Source: Streptomyces syringium
Lineage (GTDB): Bacteria > Actinomycetota > Actinomycetes > Streptomycetales > Streptomycetaceae
Reading direction: 5' to 3'
Length of the DNA stretch: 64,000 nt
Assembly: GCF_017876625.1 (NCBI RefSeq)
Contig: NZ_JAGIOH010000001.1
Span: 1,302,001-1,366,000, forward strand
The notes beneath the pieces were generated by a model, which saw nothing but the letters and a program-made list of their open reading frames with translations, was not told where the DNA came from and did no database searches. This document shows, in pieces, positions 37,343 to 45,857 of the stretch; position 1 is the stretch's first letter; each line of letters opens with the position of its first letter. A program made the translations under genes and the position numbers.

Positions 37343-38839
37343 ATGGTTGGTACTGGATCGTCACACCAAGGCAGGCGGCCCGCCTCCGCTCTCATATGGC
37401 TGGTCCCCCCTGTCGTGCTGGCGGTCTGCACGGTGACCGCCGCAGTCCTCGTACCTCTCGGCGCCCGCTCCCCGGTGGCCTGGTGCGGGACGGTGGCGAC
37501 CGTCGCGGTGGCCCTCACCTCGTCGGAGGCGGTGCGGCGCGGCCGCATCATCGACACGCTGCGCCGGCGCTGCGCCGAGCAGGAGGCCGCGTTCCGTCAC
37601 CGGCTCGTCCAGCAGGAGATCGAGACCCGGCGGCTGGCCCGCGAGCTGCTGCCCGCCGCGGTGAACCTGCTGCAGCAGGGGGCGTCAGCCGATGAGGTGC
37701 TCCGTGAGGTCAGGCCGCTGACCCCGCTCGACCCGTCGTTCGAGGCCGCGCACCGCTCGGTACTGCGCTCGGTGGTGGAGGCGGTGCAGGCCGAGGAGGG
37801 CCTGCGCGACTCCGCGCACCGCGCCTTCGTCAACATCGCCCGCCGTGTGCAGGCGATCGTGCACCAACAGGCCACCGACCTCCGGGAGATGGAGGACCGG
37901 CACGGCAACGACCCCGATGTCTTCGGCGACTTGCTGCACCTGGACCACGGGACCGCGCTGATCGGCCGGCTCGCGGACAGCATCGCGGTGCTCGGCGGCT
38001 CCCGCCCCGGGCGCCAGTGGAAGAACCCGATCCCCCTCTACAACGTCCTGCGCGGCGCCATGTCCCGGATCATGGACTACCGCAGGGTGGACCTGCACTC
38101 GGTGGCGGACGTCGCGGTCACCGGCCCCGGGGTGGAGCCGCTGATCCACGCGCTGGCCGAGCTGCTGGACAACGCCACCCGTTACTCGCCCCCGCAGACC
38201 CGGGTGCACCTGACCGCCGTCGAGGTGCAGTCGGGCGTCGCGGTGGAGATCGAGGACGCCGGCGTCGGCCTCACCGACGAGGCCCGCCGCCGTACCGACG
38301 CGGTGCTGGAGCTCGCCGACCGCGGCCTCGACCTCAACGACCTCGGCGAGACCCCGCGACTGGGCCTGGCCGTCGTCAGCCGGCTCGCCAAGACCTACGC
38401 GTTCCGGGTCTCGCTGCGGCCTTCGGCGTACGGCGGTGTGCGTGCCGTACTGATCGTGCCGGAGAACCTGATCACGGCGAGCGCCACCCCGGGCGGCGAG
38501 ATCGCCCGTGCGGCCACCCTCCCGCCCCCCAAGCCCAGGAAGAAGCCGGGCCGGCCGCTGCCGCCGCCCCCGGAACTCGACCGGCCGACCGAGGAGTCCG
38601 ACGGATCGGGCGGGCTTCCGCAGCGCCGTCGGCGCGCTCCCGGCATCCCCTCACGGGCCGCCCGGAAGGCAGCGGCCGCCGCGGCGGGCCGCACTCCCCG
38701 CAGGCACTCCCCGGCGGCCGAGCCTCCCCCGCAGCCAGGCCTGTGGCTGGCCGCCTTCACGAGCGCTGTCAACGGTGAGGAGCCGACGACCGACGCGCGG
38801 GGACCGTTCAGTGATGAATCGTCAGACAAGGAAGAGTAG
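37343..38839 (+). CDS. cvnA: Conservon sensor-like histidine kinase CvnA
   Basis: 498-residue membrane protein, first of a five-gene conservon. Two close hydrophobic segments (about 17-37 and 45-62) anchor it. A helical region then leads to a HATPase domain (about 255-385; HALAELLDNATRYSPP N-box, EIEDAGVGL G-box, GLAVVSRLAKTY). A long Pro/Arg/Ala-rich tail (390-498) ends in acidic EEPTTDARG-type sequence. CvnA proteins are proposed to work with CvnB-D as a membrane complex resembling eukaryotic G-protein systems. GAGGA precedes the ATG. It ends 4 nt before cvnB. Confidence 0.92.
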   Translation: MVGTGSSHQGRRPASALIWLVPPVVLAVCTVTAAVLVPLGARSPVAWCGTVATVAVALTSSEAVRRGRIIDTLRRRCAEQEAAFRHRLVQQEIETRRLARELLPAAVNLLQQGASADEVLREVRPLTPLDPSFEAAHRSVLRSVVEAVQAEEGLRDSAHRAFVNIARRVQAIVHQQATDLREMEDRHGNDPDVFGDLLHLDHGTALIGRLADSIAVLGGSRPGRQWKNPIPLYNVLRGAMSRIMDYRRVDLHSVADVAVTGPGVEPLIHALAELLDNATRYSPPQTRVHLTAVEVQSGVAVEIEDAGVGLTDEARRRTDAVLELADRGLDLNDLGETPRLGLAVVSRLAKTYAFRVSLRPSAYGGVRAVLIVPENLITASATPGGEIARAATLPPPKPRKKPGRPLPPPPELDRPTEESDGSGGLPQRRRRAPGIPSRAARKAAAAAAGRTPRRHSPAAEPPPQPGLWLAAFTSAVNGEEPTTDARGPFSDESSDKEE

Positions 38840-38843
38840 CCAA

Positions 38844-39251
38844 GTGACGCAGCTGCGGTTCAACATGGACTGGATGCTCAAGGACCTGGCATCCAGCGTT
38901 CCTCAGACCCGCCACGTGATCGTGTTGTCCTCGGACGGTCTGCGCATGGCGCAGCACGGTTCGGACACGGACGCCGCGGATCGCCTGGCCGCCGCCTGTG
39001 CGGGACTGCAGAGCCTGTCCACGGCGGTGGCCGCGGAGTTCCCGCACGGTGACGGGCAGATGCGACTGGTCGTGATCGAGGTCGACGGCGGCTTCTTCTA
39101 TCTGATGGCGGCCGGCGCCGGGGCGTATCTGGCGGTACTGGCGGACGACGACGTCGACGCCGGCCTCATGGGCCAGCGGATGCGGGACCTGGTGGCCCGG
39201 ATCGGCGAGCATCTCACCAGTCCGCCGCGCGTCAGCGGGCCGGTCACGTGA
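38844..39251 (+). CDS. cvnB: Conservon roadblock/LC7 protein CvnB
   Basis: 135-residue Roadblock/LC7-fold protein (VTQLRFNMDWMLKDLASSVPQT, HVIVLSSDGLRMAQHGSD, LAAACAGLQSLSTAVAAEF, GYLAVLADDDVDAGLMGQRM-like segment). Roadblock proteins regulate small GTPases; this one presumably modulates CvnD. The GTG start is supported by AAGGAAGAG about 8 nt upstream; an ATG 31 nt earlier overlaps cvnA and is less likely. The stop overlaps the cvnC GTG as GTGA. Confidence 0.93.
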   Translation: MTQLRFNMDWMLKDLASSVPQTRHVIVLSSDGLRMAQHGSDTDAADRLAAACAGLQSLSTAVAAEFPHGDGQMRLVVIEVDGGFFYLMAAGAGAYLAVLADDDVDAGLMGQRMRDLVARIGEHLTSPPRVSGPVT

Positions 39252-39607
39252 GTAAGCCCAAAAATCCGTGGGACCAGGGAAATCCGGACCGGTTATACAT
39301 CCTCACCACCGGGCGCAGCAGCACCGACCAGGACCTCAAGCTCGATCTGGTGACGCTGATCGTCGCCCGGACCGAGACCGATCCCGGACTCCAGCCCGAG
39401 CACGCCGCCATTGTGCGGATGTGTGACTACCCGCTCTCGGTCGCCGAAATATCGGCCTATCTCACCCTGCCCGTCAGCACCGTGACCGTATTGCTCACGG
39501 ATCTGCTCACGAACGATCAAGTGGAGGCCAGGCCCCCGGTCCCGGTCGCCGCACTACCCGATGTGCGACTCCTGGAGGCGGTGATGCATGGACTACAGAA
39601 CCTTTGA
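39248..39607 (+). CDS. cvnC: Conservon DUF742 protein CvnC, with a TTA codon
   Basis: 119-residue DUF742 protein with a winged-helix-like core (YPLSVAEISAYLTLPVSTVTVLLTDLL). Its biochemical role is unknown; in conservons it binds the other Cvn proteins. Codon 16 (39293-39295) is TTA, read by the bldA leucyl-tRNA, so translation may be tied to development. GTG start overlapping the cvnB stop; its 3' end overlaps the cvnD start by 20 nt. Confidence 0.93.
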   Translation: MSKPKNPWDQGNPDRLYILTTGRSSTDQDLKLDLVTLIVARTETDPGLQPEHAAIVRMCDYPLSVAEISAYLTLPVSTVTVLLTDLLTNDQVEARPPVPVAALPDVRLLEAVMHGLQNL

Positions 39608-40211
39608 CACACACGCCGGACCCAGGACCGAGGACATCCTCCCCGCCTCGACCGCGGCGGCCGTCAAGGTGGTGATCGTCGGTGGATTCGGGGTCGGCAA
39701 GACGACCCTCGTCGGCGCGGTGAGCGAGATCAGACCGCTGACCACCGAGGAGACGATGACCCAGGCCGGGGTCGGCGTGGACGACCTGGCCGGCATCGAG
39801 CACAAGACCGAGACGACCGTGGCGATGGACTTCGGCCGGATCAGCATCAACGAACAGCTGGTGCTGTATCTGTTCGGCACGCCCGGCCAGGAGCGCTTCT
39901 GGTTCCTGTGGGACGGATTGTTCGAAGGCGCGCTGGGCGCGGTGGTCCTCCTCGACACCCGTCGACTGGAGGTGAGTTACGACGTGATGGGCCTGCTGGA
40001 GGAGCGGGGCGTGCCCTTCGTCGTCGCCGTCAACACCTTCCCCGGCTCCCCCGTCCACGCCATGTCGGAGCTGCGGGCGGCCATGGACCTCCCCGATTCC
40101 GTGCCCATGTTCACCTGCGACGCCCGTGAGCGCGCCTCCTGCCGGGACGCGCTGATGACCCTCATGCGCTACCTCTACACCCTCACGAACGAAAACCCGG
40201 AGCCACAGTGA
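39588..40211 (+). CDS. cvnD: Conservon small GTPase CvnD
   Basis: 207-residue Ras-like GTPase. P-loop GGFGVGKTT (32-40), switch/G3 region reading FGTPGQERF (96-104) where classical GTPases have DxxGQ, and G4-position VNTFPGS in place of NKxD. These variants are normal for the CvnD/MglA-like group. It is the signalling GTPase of the conservon, expected at the membrane with CvnA-C. It starts inside cvnC and its stop overlaps the P450 start as GTGA, so all five genes are translationally linked. Confidence 0.94.
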   Translation: MDYRTFDTHAGPRTEDILPASTAAAVKVVIVGGFGVGKTTLVGAVSEIRPLTTEETMTQAGVGVDDLAGIEHKTETTVAMDFGRISINEQLVLYLFGTPGQERFWFLWDGLFEGALGAVVLLDTRRLEVSYDVMGLLEERGVPFVVAVNTFPGSPVHAMSELRAAMDLPDSVPMFTCDARERASCRDALMTLMRYLYTLTNENPEPQ

Positions 40212-41665
40212 CCCCCCGTGACGAACACTCCCGCGCCGACTCGGCGACGGTCGCTCCACCGCAGTGCCCCGCCCATGCCTACGGCGAGGGCGGCATCGCG
40301 CGGCTGTACGGGCCCGCGGCCGAGGCAGACCCGATGGGACTGTACGAACAGCTCCGCGACCGGCACGGCGCGGTCGCACCGGTGCTGCTGCACGGCGATC
40401 TCCCGGCCTGGCTGATCCTCGGCTACCGCGAGAACCTCGACGTCACACGGACACCGTCGCGGTTCTCGCGCGACTCGCGGAACTGGCGCGACATGCGGGA
40501 GGGCAAGCTCACCCCCGACCACCCGCTGGCTCCGATCTCCACCTGGCAGCCCATCTGCGCGTTCGCCGACGGCCAGGTGCACGAGCGGTGGCGCGGCGCC
40601 ATCAACGACGCCATGGGCCGCTTCGACCGGCGCGGTGTCCGCCGCCACATCACCCGCTTCGCCAATCAGCTCGTCGACGGCTTCTGCACCACCGGCAAGG
40701 CCGACCTGGTGCACGAGTTCGCCGAGCACCTGCCGATGCTGGTGCTCACCCAGCTGCTCGGGATGCCCGAGGAGTACGGGCCGCAGCTGGTCAAGGCCGC
40801 CCGCGACATGATCAAGGGCACCGAGACCGCCGTCGCCAGCAACGCCTACGTACAGGAGACGCTGCGCAAGCTGGTGGTGCGCAAGCACGCCGATCCCGGA
40901 CCCGACTTCACCAGCTGGCTGCTGGAGCACCCCGCCAAGCTCTCCGACGAGGAGGTCCAGCAGCATCTGCGGCTGGTGCTCATCGCCGCCTTCGAGACCA
41001 CGGCGAACCTGATCGCGAACACGGTGCGCATGGTGCTGTCCGACCCGCGGTGCCGTGCCAACCTGGCCGGTGGCCACATGACCCTGCCGGACGCGGTCGA
41101 GCAGGTCCTGTGGGACGAACCGCCTTTCACGACGATCCTCGGCCGCTGGGCCACCCAGGACACCGAGCTCGCCGGCCAGAAGATCAAGGCGGGTGACGCC
41201 CTCGTGCTGGGGCTGGCCGCGGCCAATGTGGACACGGCCATCCGCCCCGACCCGACGGCGCCCGTCCACGGCAACCGTTCCCATCTGGCGTTCAGCGGGG
41301 GTGCGCACGAATGCCCCGGCCAGGACATCGGCCGGGCCATCGCTGACACGGGTATCGACGCGCTGCTGAACAGGCTGCCGGACATCCGGCTGGCCGTCGC
41401 GGAGTCCGAGCTGAACTGGATCTCCTCCCTGATGTCACGTCATCTGGTCGCGCTGCCGGTGCAGTTCACCCCCCAGCATCCGCAGCCGCCCGAGGAGTCG
41501 GGGCTGCCCGCCCAGTCCACGGCGGCGGACCGGTCGGAGCCGGATTCCCTGGAGCCTCAGACCTCAGCACCGGACAGGTCCGCGGGGATCCCCGCACCGG
41601 CGAAGCCGTCCCGCCCCCGGACGTCGGTGTGGAAGTCGCTGACCGGGTGGTTCCGGCGGCGGTGA
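40208..41665 (+). CDS. cvnE: Conservon cytochrome P450 (CYP157-like) without ExxR
   Basis: 485-residue P450. The heme-ligand motif FSGGAHECPG (362-371, Cys369) is intact and the I-helix reads AAFETT (260-265). The K-helix position that should be ExxR reads QVLW within VEQVLW (297-302), lacking both Glu and Arg. Loss of ExxR is known for the CYP157 family (EQSLW in CYP157C1), and CYP157-type P450s occur in conservons, so this assignment fits. After about residue 430 there is a non-conserved Pro/Ser tail ending VWKSLTGWFRRR, a possible amphipathic or basic anchor. That tail is encoded opposite the end of the terpene synthase gene. Confidence 0.9.
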   Translation: MTPRDEHSRADSATVAPPQCPAHAYGEGGIARLYGPAAEADPMGLYEQLRDRHGAVAPVLLHGDLPAWLILGYRENLDVTRTPSRFSRDSRNWRDMREGKLTPDHPLAPISTWQPICAFADGQVHERWRGAINDAMGRFDRRGVRRHITRFANQLVDGFCTTGKADLVHEFAEHLPMLVLTQLLGMPEEYGPQLVKAARDMIKGTETAVASNAYVQETLRKLVVRKHADPGPDFTSWLLEHPAKLSDEEVQQHLRLVLIAAFETTANLIANTVRMVLSDPRCRANLAGGHMTLPDAVEQVLWDEPPFTTILGRWATQDTELAGQKIKAGDALVLGLAAANVDTAIRPDPTAPVHGNRSHLAFSGGAHECPGQDIGRAIADTGIDALLNRLPDIRLAVAESELNWISSLMSRHLVALPVQFTPQHPQPPEESGLPAQSTAADRSEPDSLEPQTSAPDRSAGIPAPAKPSRPRTSVWKSLTGWFRRR

Positions 41666-42768
41666 GTGACGCTGTCCAGCTGGTCCCACCACCAGGCCGC
41701 CGACGCTATGGGCAGCGGACCGGTGCCGGGATCGCTGGGCGTGTCCCGCCACGTTATGCCGTAGGTCGCCCCTGGCACCGGGAGTTCATGCCGGTTCCGG
41801 GGGCTGGCGTAGCGCGGGGCCGCGTTCATCCACCGTATGCAGCCGGCGATGTAGTGGCCCAGGGCCTCGAGATAGCGGCGTAGCTCGGGGTCGGCGTCCC
41901 GGGCGATCTGGTCGCGCAGGTCCAGGAAGAGCGTCATGGCCCGGTCGCGTATGGCCAGGGCCTCGCCGAGGGCCTTGTCCGGGGAGCTGCCGTTCTGGTG
42001 GGCCAGGACGTTCACGATGTTCTGGTCCGTGGTCTCCTGGTTGTCTTCCTTGGCATAGGAGAAAAGGTCGTTGTCGCAGCTCACGATGAATCCCGCGGCG
42101 TCGGTGAGGGCCTGGACGGGGGCGGAGTACAGCTCCCCGTCCGGGATCTCGATGCCGCTCGCGATCTCGCTCCAGGCCAGCGAGAAGCGGGTGCCGTTGA
42201 TCGAGGGGCGCAGGGCGACGTAGTCGGACAGGGTCGGCATGATGCCGCGTTCCACATTGCTGACCTGCCATGCGGCACCGAACAGCCAGTCCCGCAGGCC
42301 TTCGGCCACCCGCCGGAGCTGAACGGGGGTGGCCAGGGCCCGGGTGCGGGACGCGAGGTCCTCCAGGGCTGCGGCGAACGGGGCGTTGCCGAGCATGGCG
42401 GAGCCCGGCGCCTCGAGACAGCGGGAGATCCGGGCATTGAGGTCGACGATGCGGGAGGTGCGGATGTCCGCGGAGCCCGTGTCGTGCCAGAAGTCATCGA
42501 GAGCGAACGCCCAGTGATTCCACTCGATGAACAGCAGCAGCGGTTCGTCCTTCCCGTAGGGGATCATCCGGCAGCTGAAATCGGTGCTGTGGGTGGCGAT
42601 GCTCCAGGCCCGCTCGGTTCCGTCGCGGAAGATGCCCATGGCGTCGAGCCAGGCTATGGCCCGTTCTTCCAGTTGGTCCGCCCGGGGGTGGATGGCGTCG
42701 TCGATCGGGCAGTAGAAGGGGGGCAGCCGCCAGCCGATGGCGGATGCGCGCGTCGCTGTCTCGGTCAT
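41557..42768 (-). CDS. Class I terpene synthase
   Basis: 403-residue bacterial terpene cyclase, expected to ionize a prenyl diphosphate with Mg2+. Seen: aromatic WNHWAFALDDFWHD with the Asp-rich motif (91-96, DDxxxD form), Arg sensor YVALRPS (near 187), NSE triad NDLFSYAKE (233-241), and the C-terminal APRY pair. It starts 4 nt after the methyltransferase stop, so it is probably co-transcribed with and coupled to it; a methylated prenyl diphosphate is a plausible substrate. The last 109 nt overlap the convergent P450 gene. The sequence does not let me name the product. Confidence 0.9.
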   Translation of the reverse strand: MTETATRASAIGWRLPPFYCPIDDAIHPRADQLEERAIAWLDAMGIFRDGTERAWSIATHSTDFSCRMIPYGKDEPLLLFIEWNHWAFALDDFWHDTGSADIRTSRIVDLNARISRCLEAPGSAMLGNAPFAAALEDLASRTRALATPVQLRRVAEGLRDWLFGAAWQVSNVERGIMPTLSDYVALRPSINGTRFSLAWSEIASGIEIPDGELYSAPVQALTDAAGFIVSCDNDLFSYAKEDNQETTDQNIVNVLAHQNGSSPDKALGEALAIRDRAMTLFLDLRDQIARDADPELRRYLEALGHYIAGCIRWMNAAPRYASPRNRHELPVPGATYGITWRDTPSDPGTGPLPIASAAWWWDQLDSVTHRRRNHPVSDFHTDVRGRDGFAGAGIPADLSGAEV

Positions 42769-42772
42769 GGCA

Positions 42773-43681
42773 TCAGTGTCCTTCGAGACGGAAGAGAAGG
42801 AGCCGGGTCTCGATCGCGTGATCCCGCCAGACCCGGAACAACTTCCCATGGGTGAGGGCCGATTCGACGAGCCGGTCGGCCGCGATCGGGGACTGGTCGT
42901 CCGTCCGCGCCATCCTGTCCAGCTCGGCCGTCGTCCAGGCCATGGACTGCACCCAGAACTCCGCCACCTGGTCGGTGACGTCCTCGTCCTGTTCCAGTTC
43001 GAAGCCGGCCGCGTGGGCGGCGTCGATGTATTCGGACAGGGTGCCCAGCCGGGTCTTGTAGTACCCGTCGATGAAGCTGGTCCACTCCGGCCGGCACAGG
43101 AAGTGCTCCTGGATCCCGAACCAGCCGCCGGGTTTGAGCGCCTTGGCCACCACGGAGAAGAGCCGTTCGCGGTCCATGTAGCCCGAACTCTCGATGGCTA
43201 CGGCGGCGTCGTACTTGTGCTCCTCGCACAGGTCGTGGATGTCGCCGAGGACCGGGGTGACGAGGTCCTCCACGCCCGCCTGCCGGACGAGGTCCGCCAT
43301 CACGGGTACGTGTTTCGCGGTGACGGTCATCGCGGTGACCGCGCAACCGTGCTCCTGGGCCCAGTAGATGGAACCGCCGCCCAGGCCGCAGCCGATGTCG
43401 AAGAGCGAGGCCGGCGGGTTGTCCGTCACCCCCCAGGAGCGGGCGGCGTGATCGAGCGCCGCCTCCTGGGACTCGAAGAGACGGCGCCGGATGACGCGCT
43501 GGGAGACCGTGGTGTTCGGTGCCGCACCGGAGTCGAACAGCCCCACATGGAAGTGAACCCGGGGGCCGGGGCCGTACTTGTGGAGAATGTCGGTGGTCTT
43601 CCTCGAGTAGTACAGCGGCACCTGGGTCTCATCGCGCACCGCGTCGGGAGCAGCGGTCACCTCGGCGACAAGGTTGTCCAT
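42773..43681 (-). CDS. SAM-dependent C-methyltransferase-like protein, terpene-synthase partner
   Basis: 302-residue class I methyltransferase with SAM motif [17 protein letters not shown] (93-108), [14 protein letters not shown] and [15 protein letters not shown], in the sterol/prenyl C-methyltransferase style. The N-terminal [27 protein letters not shown] resembles enzymes acting on prenyl diphosphates or prenyl chains. From what I recall of the streptomycete geranyl diphosphate 2-methyltransferase, the match is not close, and the cyclic-nucleotide-binding gene of 2-methylisoborneol operons is absent, so a different methylated terpene is possible. GGAGG at 7 nt fixes the start. Confidence 0.85.
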   Translation of the reverse strand: MDNLVAEVTAAPDAVRDETQVPLYYSRKTTDILHKYGPGPRVHFHVGLFDSGAAPNTTVSQRVIRRRLFESQEAALDHAARSWGVTDNPPASLFDIGCGLGGGSIYWAQEHGCAVTAMTVTAKHVPVMADLVRQAGVEDLVTPVLGDIHDLCEEHKYDAAVAIESSGYMDRERLFSVVAKALKPGGWFGIQEHFLCRPEWTSFIDGYYKTRLGTLSEYIDAAHAAGFELEQDEDVTDQVAEFWVQSMAWTTAELDRMARTDDQSPIAADRLVESALTHGKLFRVWRDHAIETRLLLFRLEGH

Positions 43682-43890
43682 GGGATACCTCCGAGACATC
43701 GACTGTCGGTGAAGAGGCGGACAGGGAGATGGACCACGGAGGGGACGCTCTCTGGTGACTGAATCGCATGTTCGGTCTCGCACGTATGTCACGCCGCCCC
43801 CCGGCGACACACAACCAGCACGCCTGTCCAGTTTTGCCCGGTACCTGCCCATGCCGGGTCAGCGATAACCCACATTACGTACCGTCGTGC

Positions 43891-43977
43891 GCCTTTCTGA
43901 CGCAGGGCGCCAGGATCACTTCAGCTCAATTTAGACCAAATTGAGCTGACATTGGCTTGCTTCACGACCAGAAAGGC
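43891..43977. repeat. Nested (concentric) inverted repeats in the methyltransferase-lnt divergent region
   Basis: The inner repeat is a perfect 12-bp dyad, TCAGCTCAATTT (43921-43932) and AAATTGAGCTGA (43938-43949), with loop AGACC. The outer repeat is a 9-bp dyad, GCCTTTCTG (43891-43899) and CAGAAAGGC (43969-43977), centred within 1 bp of the inner one. The block is far A+T-richer than its surroundings. It lies 210 bp upstream of the methyltransferase and 320 bp upstream of lnt; both genes point away, so a terminator is unlikely. A multi-site operator or cruciform-forming element is more plausible. A smaller dyad (TGTCGG/CCGACA, 43995-44018) follows. The rest of 43682-44300 shows no convincing gene. 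Confidence 0.65.
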
Positions 43978-44300
43978 TGAAAATTGCGCGCTGTTGTCGG
44001 GGTTTTGGCCTTCCGACAGGCCAGTATCCAGACGGGCCGGGGATGGCCGGAACCCTCTTACGCATATGGTGTGCGGGCGATCGAAGGGGGGCACGGCTTC
44101 TGCGCATGCGCCCCTGGGCTATTGGGGAAGCAGCGCGCCCGCGTGCGGCCAGGGACGCCTGGGACGCTGCCGGCCGGGGCGTCGGCACCGGCCCGCGGCC
44201 GAGGCGCCCGGCCGCGCAGCGTGTCGCGGCCGTCGCACCCTGCCCTTGATCGCCTCACTCCCGCACACTGGTGAAGCGGCCGGGACAAGGGAGGCGCGGC

Positions 44301-45857
44301 ATGGCATCGGTGTCGGCGGTACGAGGGTGGTCCCGGTTCGGTGCCTCGCCCGGGTGGCGGGCGGTGGCGGCGCTGCTCGCGGGGGCGCTGCCCGCGCTGG
44401 CCTTTCCCGCCCCCGCCCTGTGGTGGCTGGCCTATGTGGCCCTCGTCCCGTGGCTGCTGATCGTCGCGTCGGCCGCGACGCCCCGGCGGGCCGCCCTGGA
44501 CGGGTGGTTCGGCGGCGCCGGCTTCCTGCTCGCCGTGCACCACTGGCTGCTGCCGAGCCTGCACGTCTTCATCCTCGTACTGTCCGCGCTGCTGGGGTTG
44601 TTGTGGGCGCCGTGGGGGGTGCTGGTGCGCCGGCTGCTGGGCGGGGATCCGGGTCCCGGCCGGGCGGTGGCGGCGCTGGTTCTGGTGCCGTCCGGCTGGC
44701 TGATGGTCGAGCTGGTCCGTTCCTGGGAGTACCTCGGCGGGCCGTGGGGGCTGCTCGGCGCGAGTCAGTGGCAGGTCGCGCCCGCCCTGCGGGTCGCCTC
44801 GGTCGGCGGGGTCTGGCTGGTGGGTTTCCTGCTGGTGGCGGTCAACACCGCAGTGGCCGCGCTGCTTTCGGCGCCCCGGGCGCGGGCGGCCGGGGCGGCG
44901 GGGGTGCTCGCGTGCGCGGTGGCGGTGGCCGGGGTGTGGGCCTGGGCACCGCTGCCGGAGCGGGCCGGCACGGTGCGGATCGCGCTCGTCCAGCCGGGGG
45001 TGATCGCCGGCGATCACAGTCCGCAGCGGCGCTTCGACCGCGAGGAGGAGCTCACCCGTCGGCTGGCCGGGCGGCGGGTGGATCTGGTGGTGTGGGGCGA
45101 GAGCAGCGTCGGCCATGATCTGGACCGGCGGCCCGGCCTGCGGAAACGGCTGGCCGCGCTGTCCCGCGCGGTGGGGGCGCCGCTGCTCGTCAACGTCGAC
45201 GCGCAGCGCTCGGACCGTCCGGGCATCTTCAAGAGTTCGGTGCTGATCGGCCCGGACGGGCCGACCGGTGACCGCTACGACAAGACGCGGCTCGTGCCGT
45301 TCGGCGAGTACATCCCGGCGCGGTCGCTGCTGGGCTGGGCCACCTCCGTGGGCAAGGCGGCGGCCGAGGACCGGCGGCGCGGCGACGGCCCGGTGGTGAT
45401 GCGGCTGCCGGGCGCCGACGGGCCGCTGATCGGTCCGCTGGTGTGCTTCGAGACGGCGTTCCCCGATATGAGCCGTCGTCTGGTGCGCGACGGGGCCCGG
45501 TTGATCGTCGCGCAGTCCGCGACCTCGACCTTCCAGCACAGCTGGGCACCCGGGCAGCACGCCTCGCTGGCCGCGCTGCGGGCCGCCGAGACCTGGCGGC
45601 CGATGGTGCACGCGACGCTGACGGGGGTGAGCACGGTGGCGGACGCCCGGGGACGGCAGATCGGCGGGCGACTGGGTACCGACCGCAGCGCCTTCGCCGT
45701 CCACGACGTGCCGCTCGCGCGGGGCACCAGCCCCTACGTCCGGTTCGGGGACTGGGTGGTGTACGGCTCGCTGGCCGCCCTCGGTGTCTTCTGCGCCACC
45801 GAGGGCGCTCGCGGGCTGCGGCGTGCGGTCAGGAAGCCTGTTCGGTCACCGCGGTGA
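44301..45857 (+). CDS. lnt: Apolipoprotein N-acyltransferase
   Basis: 518-residue membrane enzyme that transfers a fatty acyl chain to the N-terminal Cys of lipoproteins. N-terminal half: about six hydrophobic helices (25-45, 48-68, 75-110, 125-150, 165-185, 195-220). C-terminal half: nitrilase-fold domain with catalytic Glu in VVWGESSVG (near 267), Lys in YDKTRLVPFGEYIP (near 328) and Cys in GPLVCFETAFPD (near 382), then a final hydrophobic helix. GGGAGG lies 8 nt before the chosen ATG. The 3' end overlaps the convergent oxidoreductase by 29 bp. Confidence 0.93.
   Translation: MASVSAVRGWSRFGASPGWRAVAALLAGALPALAFPAPALWWLAYVALVPWLLIVASAATPRRAALDGWFGGAGFLLAVHHWLLPSLHVFILVLSALLGLLWAPWGVLVRRLLGGDPGPGRAVAALVLVPSGWLMVELVRSWEYLGGPWGLLGASQWQVAPALRVASVGGVWLVGFLLVAVNTAVAALLSAPRARAAGAAGVLACAVAVAGVWAWAPLPERAGTVRIALVQPGVIAGDHSPQRRFDREEELTRRLAGRRVDLVVWGESSVGHDLDRRPGLRKRLAALSRAVGAPLLVNVDAQRSDRPGIFKSSVLIGPDGPTGDRYDKTRLVPFGEYIPARSLLGWATSVGKAAAEDRRRGDGPVVMRLPGADGPLIGPLVCFETAFPDMSRRLVRDGARLIVAQSATSTFQHSWAPGQHASLAALRAAETWRPMVHATLTGVSTVADARGRQIGGRLGTDRSAFAVHDVPLARGTSPYVRFGDWVVYGSLAALGVFCATEGARGLRRAVRKPVRSPR

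Noticed and set aside
41557..43681. 2-methylisoborneol operon
   Set aside because: The methyltransferase sequence does not fit the geranyl-PP methyltransferase pattern I know and no cyclic-nucleotide-binding gene is present; left as an unidentified methyl-terpene pair.
43921..43949. Rho-independent terminator
   Set aside because: The stem is A+T-rich, no T-run follows, and both flanking genes are transcribed away from it.
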